Assembly: GCF_003634935.1 (NCBI RefSeq)
Contig: NZ_RBXO01000001.1
Coordinates: 6,225,501-6,289,500, forward strand
Source of the DNA: Saccharothrix australiensis
GTDB lineage: Bacteria; Actinomycetota; Actinomycetes; Mycobacteriales; Pseudonocardiaceae
Direction of reading: 5' to 3'
Length of the DNA stretch: 64,000 nucleotides
Shown: one piece after another, positions 1 to 9,031 of the stretch
How the letters are laid out: each line of letters begins with the position of its first letter
Position numbering within the stretch: position 1 is the first letter of the stretch
The notes under the pieces: model-generated
Seen by the model: only the letters and a program-made list of their open reading frames with translations
What the model was told of the DNA's origin: nothing
Databases searched by the model: none
Program-made: the position numbers and the translations under genes

Positions 1-1050
1 GACTGCGTGGCGATCGTCAACGACGGCATCGGCTACGAGGCGGGCGACGAGCTGCTGAGGGTGGTGGCCCGGCGGTTGACCGCCGCGGTCGCCGACGAGG
101 ACGCGACGGTGGCGCGGATCGGCGGCGACGAGTTCGTCGTGCTGGTCGAGGACTCGCCCGGCACGCCGGGCATCCCGGCGCTGGCGGCGGCGATCGCCGC
201 CGAGCTGTCCGAGCCGGTGTACCTGTCCGGGCGCGGCGTCGGGGTGTCGGCGGGCATGGGTTTCGTGCGCACGTCCGCGCGGGACGTGGCCCCGATGTCG
301 TTGCTGCGGCAGGCGCACACCGCGCTGCGGCGGGCGGAGGACGGCGGCAAGGGCCAGTGGGGCGTCTACGACGCCGGGCAGGACGCCCGCGACCGGCCGC
401 GGTTGGCGCTGCTGGCCGGCCTGCCCGGCGCGGTGGAGAACGGCGAACTCGCCATCGGGTACCGGCCGGTGGAGCACGTCGGCGGACCGGCGGCGGGCAC
501 CCGCGCGGCGGTGGCGGCCCGGTTCCGCCTGCCCTTGCCGGGGTACGGCGCGGTGGCGCACGAGGAGTGCCTGCGCTGCGCCGACGCGGTCGGGCTGAGC
601 GGGCGGCTGGCCCGGTGGCTGCTGGCGGAGGCGTGCGCGTTCGCGGCGGCGGAGGCGACGCCGGTGCTGGTGCGGCTGTCGGCCGACCAGTCCCGCGACC
701 CGGACCTGGCGGCGGTGGTCGTGGCGGCGCTGCGGTCCTCCGGCCTGCCGCCGGGGCTGCTGTGGCTCAGCCTCGACTCGGCGGCCCTGACCGGCGGGCC
801 GGACGCGCTGGAGGACAACCTGACCACGTTGGCGGACATGGGCGTGCGGCGGCTGCTGCACGGTTTCGCCTGCGGGGTCGCGGAGGTCGCGCTGGTGCAG
901 CGGCAGGCCCTGCACGGCGTCGAGCTGGACGCGCCGCCCGCCGAGCCGCTCGCCCGCGCCGCGCTCGCCGCGGTGCTGCCGCTGCTGCGCGACGGCGGGG
1001 TGCTGGTGGTCGGCGACGTGCCGGGCGCGGACCTGGTGGTGCGCAGGTGA
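1..1050 (+). CDS. GGDEF-EAL protein, C-terminal part, EAL half degenerate
   Basis: The gene enters from the left edge; the reading frame is open from base 1, so the GTG at 7 is internal. The first ~120 residues are a diguanylate cyclase (GGDEF) domain with an intact GGDEF motif encoded at 121-135, so c-di-GMP synthesis is possible. The usual RxxD inhibitory site just upstream reads ADED, so product inhibition through it is unlikely. The rest aligns by position with an EAL phosphodiesterase domain, but the EAL triplet is replaced (around 'TRAAVAAR'), and the later DDFG-type segment reads 'HGFACG'. It is therefore probably not a phosphodiesterase and may only bind ligand or partners. N-terminal sensory domains, if any, lie outside the window. 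The stop at 1048-1050 is followed by a convergent gene. Confidence 0.85.
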   Translation, partial: DCVAIVNDGIGYEAGDELLRVVARRLTAAVADEDATVARIGGDEFVVLVEDSPGTPGIPALAAAIAAELSEPVYLSGRGVGVSAGMGFVRTSARDVAPMSLLRQAHTALRRAEDGGKGQWGVYDAGQDARDRPRLALLAGLPGAVENGELAIGYRPVEHVGGPAAGTRAAVAARFRLPLPGYGAVAHEECLRCADAVGLSGRLARWLLAEACAFAAAEATPVLVRLSADQSRDPDLAAVVVAALRSSGLPPGLLWLSLDSAALTGGPDALEDNLTTLADMGVRRLLHGFACGVAEVALVQRQALHGVELDAPPAEPLARAALAAVLPLLRDGGVLVVGDVPGADLVVRR

Positions 1051-1159
1051 TCCCGCGCAGGTGGTACCGCGCAGGTGGTCCCAGGCGGGTGGTACCGCGC
1101 GGGTGTACCGGGAGCCGGCGCGGTCGCGGGTTCCGCACGACCGCGCCGGCGCACCGGCC

Positions 1160-1768
1160 TCAGGCGAACGTCGGCTGCCGCATCGCGTGCTGCACCAACG
1201 TGATCAGCGTCTGCTTGGTCGACTGCCGGTTGCGCGCGTCGCACGGCACGATCGGCACCGCCTCGTCGATCGTCAGCGCCTCCCGGATGTCCTCGATCCG
1301 GTGGTGCAGCAGGCCGTCGAAGCAGTTCACCCCGACCACGTAAGGCAGTTCGCGGTCCTCGAAGAAGTCGATGGACGCGAACGCGTCGGACAGCCGCCGG
1401 GTGTCGACCAGCACGACCGCGCCGATCGCGCCGCGCACCAGGTCGTCCCACATGAACCAGAAGCGGTGCTGGCCGGGTGTGCCGAACAGGTAGAGGATCA
1501 AGTCGCTGTCCAGCGACACGCGGCCGAAGTCCATCGCCACCGTCGTGGTCATCTTGTTCGGCGTGCCGGACAGGTCGTCGACGCCGACGCTGGCCTCCGT
1601 CATCACCGCCTCGGTGGTCAGCGGCACGATCTCCGACACCGAGCCGACGAACGTGGTCTTGCCGACGCCGAACCCGCCCGCGACCACGATCTTGGTCGAC
1701 ACGACCGACGGGCTCGGCGTCGCCGACGGGCTCGGTGTCTCCGGGCGTCCGGGGGCACCACCGTTCAT
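1160..1768 (-). CDS. cvnD: Conservon small GTPase (CvnD / MglA-like)
   Basis: A 202-residue Ras-like GTPase of the actinobacterial conservon family, thought to act in a membrane-proximal complex with a sensor-like kinase and a roadblock protein. The P-loop GGFGVGKTT is at residues 31-39 and the G3 motif FGTPGQ at 95-100. The NKxD base-recognition motif is altered to NCFD near 148. A Pro/Ser-rich stretch of ~22 residues precedes the G domain. The start is the ATG at 1766-1768; longer frames upstream read through the roadblock gene in another phase. It lies 38 bp downstream of the roadblock gene and is last in the operon. The usual DUF742 gene, normally beside it, is absent. Confidence 0.9.
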   Translation of the reverse strand: MNGGAPGRPETPSPSATPSPSVVSTKIVVAGGFGVGKTTFVGSVSEIVPLTTEAVMTEASVGVDDLSGTPNKMTTTVAMDFGRVSLDSDLILYLFGTPGQHRFWFMWDDLVRGAIGAVVLVDTRRLSDAFASIDFFEDRELPYVVGVNCFDGLLHHRIEDIREALTIDEAVPIVPCDARNRQSTKQTLITLVQHAMRQPTFA

Positions 1769-1806
1769 GTTGCTTCCGCTTTCCCTAGTAGTGCCCCGAG
1801 AACCGC

Positions 1807-2229
1807 TCACCCGCGCATCGCGACGTGCAACCGCGAGCGGATCTCCGGGGTGAGCTGCACGCCCACCCGCTCGACCAGCCGGGTCATCGCGTAGCCGATG
1901 AGCCCGATGTCGCAGTTCGGCGCGGCCAGCACGGCCAGGCACGACCCGTCGCTGATGGACATCAGGAACAGGTAGCCCCGCTCCATCTCCACCACGGTCT
2001 GCTTCACGTCGCCCGCCTCGAAGCAGCGCGCCGCGCCGAGGTTGAGGCTGACCAGCCCGGACGCGACCGCCGCGAGCTGCTCGGCGCGGTCGACCGGGAG
2101 GCGTTCCGAGGACGCGAGCAACAGGCCGTCCGCGGACACCACGATCGCGTGCGCCACGCCCGCGACCCGGCTCACGAAGTCGTCGACCAGCCAACTGAAG
2201 TTGTCGAGTTCTTCGGCTGCGGTGGTCAC
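1807..2229 (-). CDS. cvnB: Roadblock/LC7 domain protein (conservon CvnB)
   Basis: A 140-residue single-domain roadblock/LC7 protein. Family members bind small GTPases and act as regulators (MglB is the best-known relative). The core '[17 protein letters not shown]' and the later '[18 protein letters not shown]' strands are typical. No signal or membrane segment is seen, so it should be cytoplasmic and is expected to partner the downstream GTPase. The GTG start overlaps the kinase stop codon by 4 bp (GTGA at 2226-2229), which implies translational coupling. Confidence 0.92.
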   Translation of the reverse strand: MTTAAEELDNFSWLVDDFVSRVAGVAHAIVVSADGLLLASSERLPVDRAEQLAAVASGLVSLNLGAARCFEAGDVKQTVVEMERGYLFLMSISDGSCLAVLAAPNCDIGLIGYAMTRLVERVGVQLTPEIRSRLHVAMRG

Positions 2230-5200
2230 TTCTGCTCCTTGCTCTGGTTGCCGGGGTTGTCTCCGTCGTCGAACGCCAGTCCCTCCCAGGGCAGCCCGCT
2301 GTCGTCGGCGGACTCGCGACCGAGTTGGACGCCGCGCTGGTAGGTGGCGAACCGCTGCCGCAGCCGGTCCGCGGACCGGCGGGGCGGCGCGGCGGTGGCC
2401 AGTCCGATGGCGGTCGGCGCGCCGCCGCCGGGCGACGGGTCCGGCGCCGACCGCGCCGGCGGCGCGCTCAGCGAACCGGGCATCAGGCGGGCCTTGGGCT
2501 TGCGCTTGGGCAGGCCCGCGGTGGTGGTGTCGTCCACCTCCGCCTTGAGCACGTCGCTCGCGGCGGACCAGCCGCCGTCGGCCGGTCCCCACCCGGAGCC
2601 GCCGGAGTCGACGGCGGGCACGGGCGACGGCGCGGGCGACCGCTTGGGCAGCCCGGCGGCGGTGGGCCGCGGCTCGACCCGGCTCACCTGCCGGTCGGCG
2701 GCCGGGCGCGCCGCGGCGCGGTCGCCGTCGTCGGCCGGTCCCGCCCGGTCGGCGAACCCGGTCGGCTCCGCCGCCCCGTCGTCGCCGACCAGGTCCACCC
2801 GGTCGGCGTACACCGTCTTCTCCGCGGCGGTCTCCGGCGGCACGCCGTCGGTGAGTTCACCGCGCACCGGCGCCTCCCCTCCCTCACCGCCCTGGAACCA
2901 GCGCGACAGCACGTCCTCGTAGATCGGCAGCCGCTGGGTGGACGCGTCGTCGCCCTCCTCCTCGTACACCGGCAGCGGCTTGGCCGTGCCGGGGTAGGAG
3001 TAGTCGGGCGCGCCCTCGGGCGGCGGCACGGTCTCGGTGACGGTGGCCGTGAACAGGTCCGCGGCGGGCGTCCGCTCGACCTGGAAGAAGTTGCCGGCGT
3101 CCTCCGGCGGCGCGGCGACGACCTGCGGGAACGGCGCGGGCGTCGACTCGCCGAACGACGCGGGCGGCGCGTCGGGGTGGCCGGGTTCCGGGCGGCCGAA
3201 CGGCGTCGGCGCCTGGTCCGGCGTCCACTTCGGCACGCCCGCCAGCACGCCGCCACCGCCCGACGCCTCCAGCTCCAGGGGCTCCGGGGTCGCGGGCAGC
3301 GCGGGCGCGGCGGCCCGCGCGGGCGCCTGCTCCGGCCCGCGGTGCAGCAGCGACACCGGCAGCACGACCTGCGCGGTCACCCCGCCCTCGATGTCGTCGT
3401 TGTTGGTCAGCGTCACCCGGATCTCGTGCCGCTTGGCCAGCTGGCCCACCACGTACAGGCCCATCTCGCGGGCCACGGACACGTCGACCTCGGGCGGGTC
3501 GGCGAGCTTGGAGTTGGCCTCGACGATGTCCTGCTCCTGCATGCCGACACCGCGGTCGTGGATGCGGATGGACACCTCGCCGCGCCGGGTCTCGATGGCC
3601 CGCACCGTGACCTTGGTGGTGGGCTTGGAGAACGCGGTCGCGTTGTCCAGCAGCTCGGCGATGAGGTGCGCGAGGTCGTTGACGACGCGGCCCTGGATGC
3701 GCAGCTCCGGCGCGGGCGCGATCTGCACGCGCGCGTACTTCTCCACCTCGGACACGGCCGCGCCGAGCACCTCGGAGATCGGCACCGGCCGGGTGACCCG
3801 GCGGTTGACCGTGGTGCCCGACAGCACCAGCAGGTTCTCGCTGTTGCGGCGCATCTGGGTGGCCAGGTGGTCCAGCTCGAACAGGCTGGCCAGCTGGTCG
3901 GGGTCCTGCTCGTCCTGCTCCAGCCGGTCGATGACGGTGATCTGCCGCTCCACCAGCGCCTGCGAGCGGCGCGAGAGGTTGATGAACATGTCGTTGACGT
4001 TCGCGCGCAGCGCCACCTGCTCGACCGCGAGGCGGACGGCTTCGCGCTGCACGTCGTCGAACGCCCGCGCCACCTGGCCGACCTCCTCGGTGGTGTCGAT
4101 CGGCACCGGCACCAGCGCCTCCTCCGCGGCGCGGGCCGGGTCGCGGTGCGTCCGGATGCGCTTGATCGCCTCGGGGAGCCGGTTGCGGGCCACGTCGATC
4201 GCGGAGCGGCGCAGCACGCGCAGCGGCGTGAGCATCGAGCGCGCCACGAACGCCATGAGCGCGAACGCGATCAGCAGCGCCACGGCGACCAGCGCCGCGT
4301 CCCGCCAGGCCGCGCCGCGCGCGGTGTCGGCGAGGTCCACCGCCGCCTGGTCGGCCTGCCGCTCGATGTCCAGGGCGACGTTGCGGACCAGCGCGGCGGT
4401 CTCCTCGCCGACGCGCAGCACCTCGGCGTCGGAGATGGACACCTCGTTCGACTCGGCCTGCTGCACCAGGGCGAGCTGCACCAGCCGGCTGCGGGCGTCC
4501 ACCGCGGCGCCGGACACGACGTCGGAGTAGCGCTGGCGGTTGACCTGGCTCGCGGTGCTGGCGAAGTCGGTGAGCGCCGCGTCCAGCCGGGACTGCGCGG
4601 CGCGCAGCGCGTTGACCTGGCCGGGCGCGAACTCGCCGCGCTTGGCGGTGGACAGCAGGATCGCGTTCTGCTGGAACAGCTGCTCCTTCGCGCTGTACAG
4701 GGCCTGGTTCGCGCCCGACAGCGGCGTGATGGTCTCGTCGCTCAGGCTGCTCGCCGTGGCGCGGTGCACCTGCGCGAGCGCGCTGAGGATCTGGGTGTAG
4801 GCGCTGGCCACCGACATGTCGGGGTACCTGGTGGTCAGCGTGGTGTTGCGCAGCGACGGCAGGCTGTCCAGCGACTGCACCGACTTCTCGAACGCCTCGC
4901 GCACGCCGTCGTCGACGCCCGCGGTGGCGTCGGCGACCTCCCGGTACCGGCCGACCTGCTGGTCGACCTTCGCCGACCGGGTCACCAGCTCGGCGCTGTT
5001 GTCGCCCCGGCCGCCCGCGACGAACCACACGGCGGCGTCGCGTTCGAGCTGGAGCGCGTCGGCGACCGAGGCGGCCTGCGCGGACAGCTCCAGCTCGCGC
5101 CGCGCCTTGCCGAACAGCTCGACGTCGTCGAGCTGGGTGCCGAGCCGCAGGCCCGCGAGGGCGAGCGTGCTCAGCGCGGGCACCAGCAGCACCACGGCCA

Positions 5201-5456
5201 GCTTGCTGCGCAGCCTCCAGTTGCGCAGGCGCCACCGGGAGATGCCCCGGTCGGCGGGCGCGGTGGTGCCTGTGCTCGGCCCCGAGTCGGGCGGAACGGC
5301 GTCCGTGACCTCGTCGAGTTGGTTCCGCTCCGGTTCTACCCCGGAGGCGTGGTCATCGTGACCGCGCACCGTCAGCACACTCCCCAGCCCCCCAGCCAGT
5401 AAACGACACTTCCCTACAAACCGGGTGGATCTTGGTGGAAAATCCCCCGCGGTCAT
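2226..5456 (-). CDS. cvnA: Conservon sensor histidine kinase-like protein (CvnA)
   Basis: A 1076-residue membrane kinase-like protein. After a ~80-residue cytoplasmic N-terminus come TM1 (about 85-106), an extracytoplasmic NIT-type (nitrate/nitrite-sensing) helical domain (about 110-350), TM2 (about 385-408), a HAMP-like linker, a DHp-like helix containing [10 protein letters not shown] (near 527), and a HATPase domain with the N-box LLDNATAF (near 602) and IHDRGVGM (near 635). From about residue 705 the protein is a ~370-residue Pro/Ala/Asp-rich tail without domain features. No response regulator is adjacent, as is usual in conservons, where output goes through roadblock and GTPase partners. 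The start is uncertain: ATG at 5454-5456 gives the longest form and GTG at 5367-5369 is a reasonable alternative. Confidence 0.88.
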   Translation of the reverse strand: MTAGDFPPRSTRFVGKCRLLAGGLGSVLTVRGHDDHASGVEPERNQLDEVTDAVPPDSGPSTGTTAPADRGISRWRLRNWRLRSKLAVVLLVPALSTLALAGLRLGTQLDDVELFGKARRELELSAQAASVADALQLERDAAVWFVAGGRGDNSAELVTRSAKVDQQVGRYREVADATAGVDDGVREAFEKSVQSLDSLPSLRNTTLTTRYPDMSVASAYTQILSALAQVHRATASSLSDETITPLSGANQALYSAKEQLFQQNAILLSTAKRGEFAPGQVNALRAAQSRLDAALTDFASTASQVNRQRYSDVVSGAAVDARSRLVQLALVQQAESNEVSISDAEVLRVGEETAALVRNVALDIERQADQAAVDLADTARGAAWRDAALVAVALLIAFALMAFVARSMLTPLRVLRRSAIDVARNRLPEAIKRIRTHRDPARAAEEALVPVPIDTTEEVGQVARAFDDVQREAVRLAVEQVALRANVNDMFINLSRRSQALVERQITVIDRLEQDEQDPDQLASLFELDHLATQMRRNSENLLVLSGTTVNRRVTRPVPISEVLGAAVSEVEKYARVQIAPAPELRIQGRVVNDLAHLIAELLDNATAFSKPTTKVTVRAIETRRGEVSIRIHDRGVGMQEQDIVEANSKLADPPEVDVSVAREMGLYVVGQLAKRHEIRVTLTNNDDIEGGVTAQVVLPVSLLHRGPEQAPARAAAPALPATPEPLELEASGGGGVLAGVPKWTPDQAPTPFGRPEPGHPDAPPASFGESTPAPFPQVVAAPPEDAGNFFQVERTPAADLFTATVTETVPPPEGAPDYSYPGTAKPLPVYEEEGDDASTQRLPIYEDVLSRWFQGGEGGEAPVRGELTDGVPPETAAEKTVYADRVDLVGDDGAAEPTGFADRAGPADDGDRAAARPAADRQVSRVEPRPTAAGLPKRSPAPSPVPAVDSGGSGWGPADGGWSAASDVLKAEVDDTTTAGLPKRKPKARLMPGSLSAPPARSAPDPSPGGGAPTAIGLATAAPPRRSADRLRQRFATYQRGVQLGRESADDSGLPWEGLAFDDGDNPGNQSKEQK

Positions 5457-5590
5457 ACCGCCGTTCGGACGAGGAACGCGGTATTTTGCAAATCAACCAT
5501 TTTGCCGCATGGCCGGGCGACGTGGGCTAAACGATCGCTAACGATCGCGATCCCTTATTGCCCCGGCCGACCCGACGCGGAATCGCCGGG
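5457..5590. other. Gap between kinase start and ABC binding-protein end
   Basis: No gene is seen. The stretch is AT-richer than its surroundings (near 5482-5510) and must hold the conservon promoter, although no convincing -35/-10 pair was found. A 10-bp sequence occurs twice head to tail at 5531-5550 (ACGATCGCTA then ACGATCGCGA) and also forms a short palindrome, which could be a protein-binding site. Confidence 0.4.
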
Positions 5591-5616
5591 CGGGGAGCCC
5601 GCGGCCGGGCTCCCCG
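5591..5616 (-). terminator. GC hairpin after the ABC binding-protein gene
   Basis: A perfect 11-bp stem (5591-5601 with 5606-5616) with a 4-nt loop lies 12 bp beyond the stop codon of the binding-protein gene in its direction of transcription. No T-run follows, which is common for actinobacterial terminators. Confidence 0.7.
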
Positions 5617-5628
5617 CGCCCGCTCCGG

Positions 5629-6654
5629 TCAGCTGCCCGGAGCGGTGAACAGCATGGGCTTGACGTCGAGGTCCTTCTCCAGCAACCCGTAGGTCTTCAT
5701 CAGGGTCGCGACGCGCTGCAACCGGGTCGCGTCCAACGTGGTCGGGTACTCGCCGAAGTGGACCAGGCTCGCGGTTTCCTTGTCCACGTTGGCGTAGTCC
5801 ACCAGCAGCGGCTCGACCGTGGGCCGGTCGGCCGCGTCCCGCTGGCCCTTGGCCATCGCGCGCTGGAACGCGGCGATGGTGTTCGGGTTGGCCTTGGCGA
5901 ACTTCCCGGTCGTGCCGTAGCCGGCGATCGGGATGCCGTCGGTCGGGCCGGTCGCGGCGTCCAGCACGCTGATCGCGCCGATGGAGCGCTGCGCCTTGCT
6001 GATGTACGGCTCGACCATGAACGCGGCGTCGACGGTCTTGTTCTGCACCGCCGCCTGCATGTCGCCGAACGCGAACTCCTTGAACGTCACCGACTTCGGG
6101 TCCACGTCGTTCGCTTCCAGGGTCGCCTTCGCGGTCAGCTCGGCGATGTTGCGGAACGTGTTGATCGCGATCGTCTTGCCCGCCAGGTCCTTCGGCGCCT
6201 TGATCGTGGAATCCGCGGCGGTGAGGATCAGGAACATCTCCGGTTTGGCCTGGTAGCCGTCGCTGATCAGCTTCAGGCCGTCGACGCCCTTTGCCGCGTC
6301 CTTGGCCTCGGCGGCGAAGAACGACACCCAGTTGCCGAACGTGATGTCGATGTCGCCCTGGATCAGACCGGGGATGGCCAGGGCGCCGCCCTGGACCGGG
6401 ACGGCGTCGACTTCGAGGCCCTCCTCCTTGAAGTAGCCCTTCTTGATCGCGACGTGCACCGAGGCGACGTCGAGGATCGGGAGGAGGCCGAGCTTGATCT
6501 TGGGCTTCTCGACCGCGCCGGGTGCCGCGGCGGAGTTGGCCGGCTTGTCCTCGGAACCGCCGAGCAGACCGCAGCCGGAGACCGCGGCGAGCAGCGCGAT
6601 CGCGGACAGACCGCCGACGATCCTTCTTGCCGAGAGGCCGACTCTACGAGTCAT
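5629..6654 (-). CDS. ABC transporter substrate-binding lipoprotein, NitT/TauT (NMT1-like) family
   Basis: A 341-residue extracytoplasmic solute receptor. The N-terminus has a positively charged start, a hydrophobic stretch and the lipobox LAAVSGC, so it should be a lipidated, membrane-anchored protein. The body (LGLLPILDVASVHVAIKKGYF...) is of the NMT1/SsuA/TauA type used for sulfonates, nitrate, pyrimidine precursors and some aromatic acids. Start ATG at 6652-6654 is chosen because AGGAG lies about 9 nt upstream and the signal peptide begins correctly; a longer in-frame form from 6726 would displace the signal. The matching ATPase and permease genes are separated from it by the divergent pobA, which hints at an aromatic substrate. 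That substrate assignment is inference. Confidence 0.9.
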   Translation of the reverse strand: MTRRVGLSARRIVGGLSAIALLAAVSGCGLLGGSEDKPANSAAAPGAVEKPKIKLGLLPILDVASVHVAIKKGYFKEEGLEVDAVPVQGGALAIPGLIQGDIDITFGNWVSFFAAEAKDAAKGVDGLKLISDGYQAKPEMFLILTAADSTIKAPKDLAGKTIAINTFRNIAELTAKATLEANDVDPKSVTFKEFAFGDMQAAVQNKTVDAAFMVEPYISKAQRSIGAISVLDAATGPTDGIPIAGYGTTGKFAKANPNTIAAFQRAMAKGQRDAADRPTVEPLLVDYANVDKETASLVHFGEYPTTLDATRLQRVATLMKTYGLLEKDLDVKPMLFTAPGS

Positions 6655-6719
6655 GGGGGGCATCTCCTGTTGGAGTGGCGACATTGCGGGGGCAGGATGC
6701 ACGGGCGACGGGGCGCTGT

Positions 6720-6747
6720 GAACCACTCAAAGTGACTTTGGTGGTTC
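6720..6747. promoter_or_regulatory. Inverted-repeat operator candidate between binding-protein gene and pobA
   Basis: Arms GAACCAC (6720-6726) and GTGGTTC (6741-6747) enclose a second, centred inverted repeat CAAAGT-G-ACTTTG (6728-6740). It lies midway in the only divergent promoter region of the locus, 66 bp from the binding-protein start and 49 bp from the pobA start, where one repressor or activator could control both. No regulator gene is adjacent. Confidence 0.55.
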
Positions 6748-6795
6748 GACAAGACCCCGGTCGACCGACACTCGAAGGCTGATCCACTACCTTCG

Positions 6796-8040
6796 GTGAG
6801 CATCTTTGCACAGGCTGTCCAGAGGTTGGGGTACTCGGTGAGCGATCTAGTTGGACAATGGGCCGGACAGAGCAACCACCGTCCGGTCGGAATCGTCGGC
6901 GCGGGACCGGCCGGCCTGACGCTGGGGAACCTGCTCCAGCAAGCCGGAATCCCTTGTGTGGTGCTGGAACGCGGCACGCGGGAGCACATCGAGAACCGCC
7001 CGCGCGCGGGCGTCATCGAGCACCGCGCCGTGCGGATGCTGGCGCGGCACGGCCTGGCCGACCGGCTGCTCCGGGAGGCGGATCGCCACGGCGTCTGCGA
7101 ATTCCGGGTCGACGGGCGGGCGCACGAAGTGGACTACTCGTCCCTCTACGACGGACAGACCCACTACGTGTACCCGCAGCAGGAGGTCGTGCGGGACCTC
7201 GTGGCCGCGTACACGGCCGCCGGCGGCGACATCCGGTTCGGCGTCACCGACGTCGCGCCGCACGACATCGAGAGCGCCGAGCCCCACCTCACGTGGACTT
7301 CCGCCGAGGGCGAGGCGCAGCGGCTCGACTGCTCGTTCATCGCGGGCGCGGACGGGTTCCACGGCGTGACGCGGCGCAGCATCCCGCCCGGCGCGATCCA
7401 GGAGTTCTCGCACCAGCACGGCATCGAGTGGCTGTCCATCCTGGCGGAAGCGCCGCCGTCGACGCACAAGGTGATCTACGCGCTGCACCCCGACGGGTTC
7501 GCGGGGCACATGCTGCGCAGCTCGACCGTCTCGCGCTACTACCTCCAGGTCCCGGTGGACGACACAGTGGACAACTGGCCGGACGAACGGGTGTGGGCCG
7601 AACTCCACAAGCGACTCGCGCTGCGCGACTCCGACTGGTCGCTGACCGAGGGGCCCATCGTCGAGAAGCGCATCCTCGACATGCGCAGCCACGTCGTGGA
7701 GCCGATGAACCACGGCAGCCTGTACCTCCTCGGCGACGCCGCGCACATCATCACCCCGGTGGGCGCCAAGGGGATGAACCTCGCGCTGCACGACGCCGAG
7801 GTGCTCGCCGCCGCGCTCACCGCCCACCACCGGACGGGCGACGACTCGGGGCTGCGGTCCTATTCGGACACCTGCCTGCGCCGGGTGTGGCGCGCGCAGG
7901 AGTTCTCGCAGTGGATGGTGTTCATGCTCCACCGCTCGCCGGAACCGTTCCTGAGCCGATTGGGCGAGGCGCGGCTCGAACACCTCATCGGGTCCGGGTC
8001 GTCCGCGGGTTATTTCGCGCAGAACTACGTCGGTCCGTGA
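6796..8040 (+). CDS. pobA: 4-hydroxybenzoate 3-monooxygenase
   Basis: A FAD-dependent aromatic hydroxylase that converts 4-hydroxybenzoate to protocatechuate with NAD(P)H and O2, feeding the beta-ketoadipate pathway. The FAD motif GAGPAG is near residue 36, the DG motif GADGFHG near 185, and the GDAAH motif near 313; the NRPRAGVIEHR and HYVYPQQEV segments are typical of PobA. It is 414 residues from the GTG at 6796, about 20 longer than usual; the GTG at 6838 would give a normal-length N-terminus. It is transcribed divergently from the binding-protein gene and convergently toward the importer ATPase. No protocatechuate dioxygenase genes are in the window. Confidence 0.92.
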   Translation: MSIFAQAVQRLGYSVSDLVGQWAGQSNHRPVGIVGAGPAGLTLGNLLQQAGIPCVVLERGTREHIENRPRAGVIEHRAVRMLARHGLADRLLREADRHGVCEFRVDGRAHEVDYSSLYDGQTHYVYPQQEVVRDLVAAYTAAGGDIRFGVTDVAPHDIESAEPHLTWTSAEGEAQRLDCSFIAGADGFHGVTRRSIPPGAIQEFSHQHGIEWLSILAEAPPSTHKVIYALHPDGFAGHMLRSSTVSRYYLQVPVDDTVDNWPDERVWAELHKRLALRDSDWSLTEGPIVEKRILDMRSHVVEPMNHGSLYLLGDAAHIITPVGAKGMNLALHDAEVLAAALTAHHRTGDDSGLRSYSDTCLRRVWRAQEFSQWMVFMLHRSPEPFLSRLGEARLEHLIGSGSSAGYFAQNYVGP

Positions 8041-8044
8041 GCAC

Positions 8045-8081
8045 CGGTCGCCCGCCGCCGGCCACCGGCGGCGGGCGACCG
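8045..8081. terminator. Bidirectional terminator between pobA and the ABC ATPase gene
   Basis: A perfect 17-bp GC-rich stem (8045-8061 with 8065-8081) with a 3-nt loop, placed between two convergent genes 5 bp after the pobA stop. No T-run is visible in either direction. Confidence 0.8.
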
Positions 8082-8142
8082 CGCGCCGCCGGGGTGGCGC
8101 CCCCGGAGGCCGTCGGCCCGCCCGCTCCGGCGTCGGGGAGGG

Positions 8143-9030
8143 TCAGGGCGTCGCGGCCCGGTCCTGCGCCTCCACGCGCGACACCTCGGCCCGCTCCGCC
8201 TCGGCCCACTTCGCCGCCGCCGAGTGCTCGTCGGCCCTGCGCCGCGCCCGCCGCTCCGGCGAACCCGCGCCGACGTTCAGCAGCCGCGCCACCTCGCCGC
8301 GCAGCGCCACGAACGCCTCCGACTCGCGCGTGGCGATCTGGTCCCGCTCCGCGGGCAGGTCCACCCGCAGGTCCGCCACCACCGACGCGGGCGACCCCGA
8401 CAGCACCAGGACGCGGTCGCCCAGGTACACGCTCTCGTCGATGTCGTGCGTGACCACCAGCACCGTGGTGTCGTGCTCCCGCTTCACCCTCAGCAGCAGG
8501 TCCTCCAGCTCGAACCGGGTCTGCGCGTCCACCGACGCGAACGGCTCGTCCATCAGCAGCAGGGCGGGCCGGTAGGCCAGCGCCCGCGCGATCGCCACCC
8601 GCTGCTGCATGCCGCCGGAGAGCTGCCACGGGTACTTGCGGGCCGCGCCGGACAGGCCCACCCACTCCAGCGCCTCGGCGACCCTGGCGCGGCGCTCCGC
8701 GCGCCCCAGCGAGCGGCGCAGCGGGAACTCCACGTTCTTCTGCACCGACAGCCACGGGAACAGCGAGCGGCTGTAGTCCTGGAACACCACGGCCAGGTCG
8801 TCCGGCACACCGCGCACGGCGTCGCCGTGCAGGGACACCTCGCCCCTCGTAGGCCGGATCAACCCCGAGATGGTGCGCAGCAGCGTGGACTTGCCGCAGC
8901 CGGACGGCCCGACGACGCAGACCAGCTCGCCGGCGCCGACGGTGAACGACAGGTCGGAGATGGCGGTGTGCGCGCCGTCCTTCGCCTGGTAGGTATGGCC
9001 GAGGTCGGCCACGGAAAGCATCGCGGTCAT
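8143..9030 (-). CDS. ABC transporter ATPase, NitT/TauT family
   Basis: A 295-residue nucleotide-binding subunit. Walker A GPSGCGKST is at 41-49, the signature LSGGMQQR near 137, Walker B LLLMDEP near 158 and the H-loop in VVTHDIDE. The Q-loop segment VVFQDYSRSLFPWLSV resembles SsuB/TauB/NrtD. After the ATPase core a charged Arg/Ala/Glu-rich tail of ~50 residues has no assigned role. It lies 1 bp downstream of a permease gene and closes a three-gene operon; the lipoprotein receptor is encoded across pobA. Confidence 0.92.
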   Translation of the reverse strand: MTAMLSVADLGHTYQAKDGAHTAISDLSFTVGAGELVCVVGPSGCGKSTLLRTISGLIRPTRGEVSLHGDAVRGVPDDLAVVFQDYSRSLFPWLSVQKNVEFPLRRSLGRAERRARVAEALEWVGLSGAARKYPWQLSGGMQQRVAIARALAYRPALLLMDEPFASVDAQTRFELEDLLLRVKREHDTTVLVVTHDIDESVYLGDRVLVLSGSPASVVADLRVDLPAERDQIATRESEAFVALRGEVARLLNVGAGSPERRARRRADEHSAAAKWAEAERAEVSRVEAQDRAATP

Positions 9031-9031
9031 G

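Noticed and set aside
2325..5402. Long open frame (about 1000 codons) on the + strand opposite the conservon kinase
   Set aside because: Its translation is His/Arg/Val/Gly-rich with no domain and mirrors the GC-rich third positions of the real gene. The same applies to the long opposite-strand frames at 25125-29048, 49114-52716 and 54352-57939.
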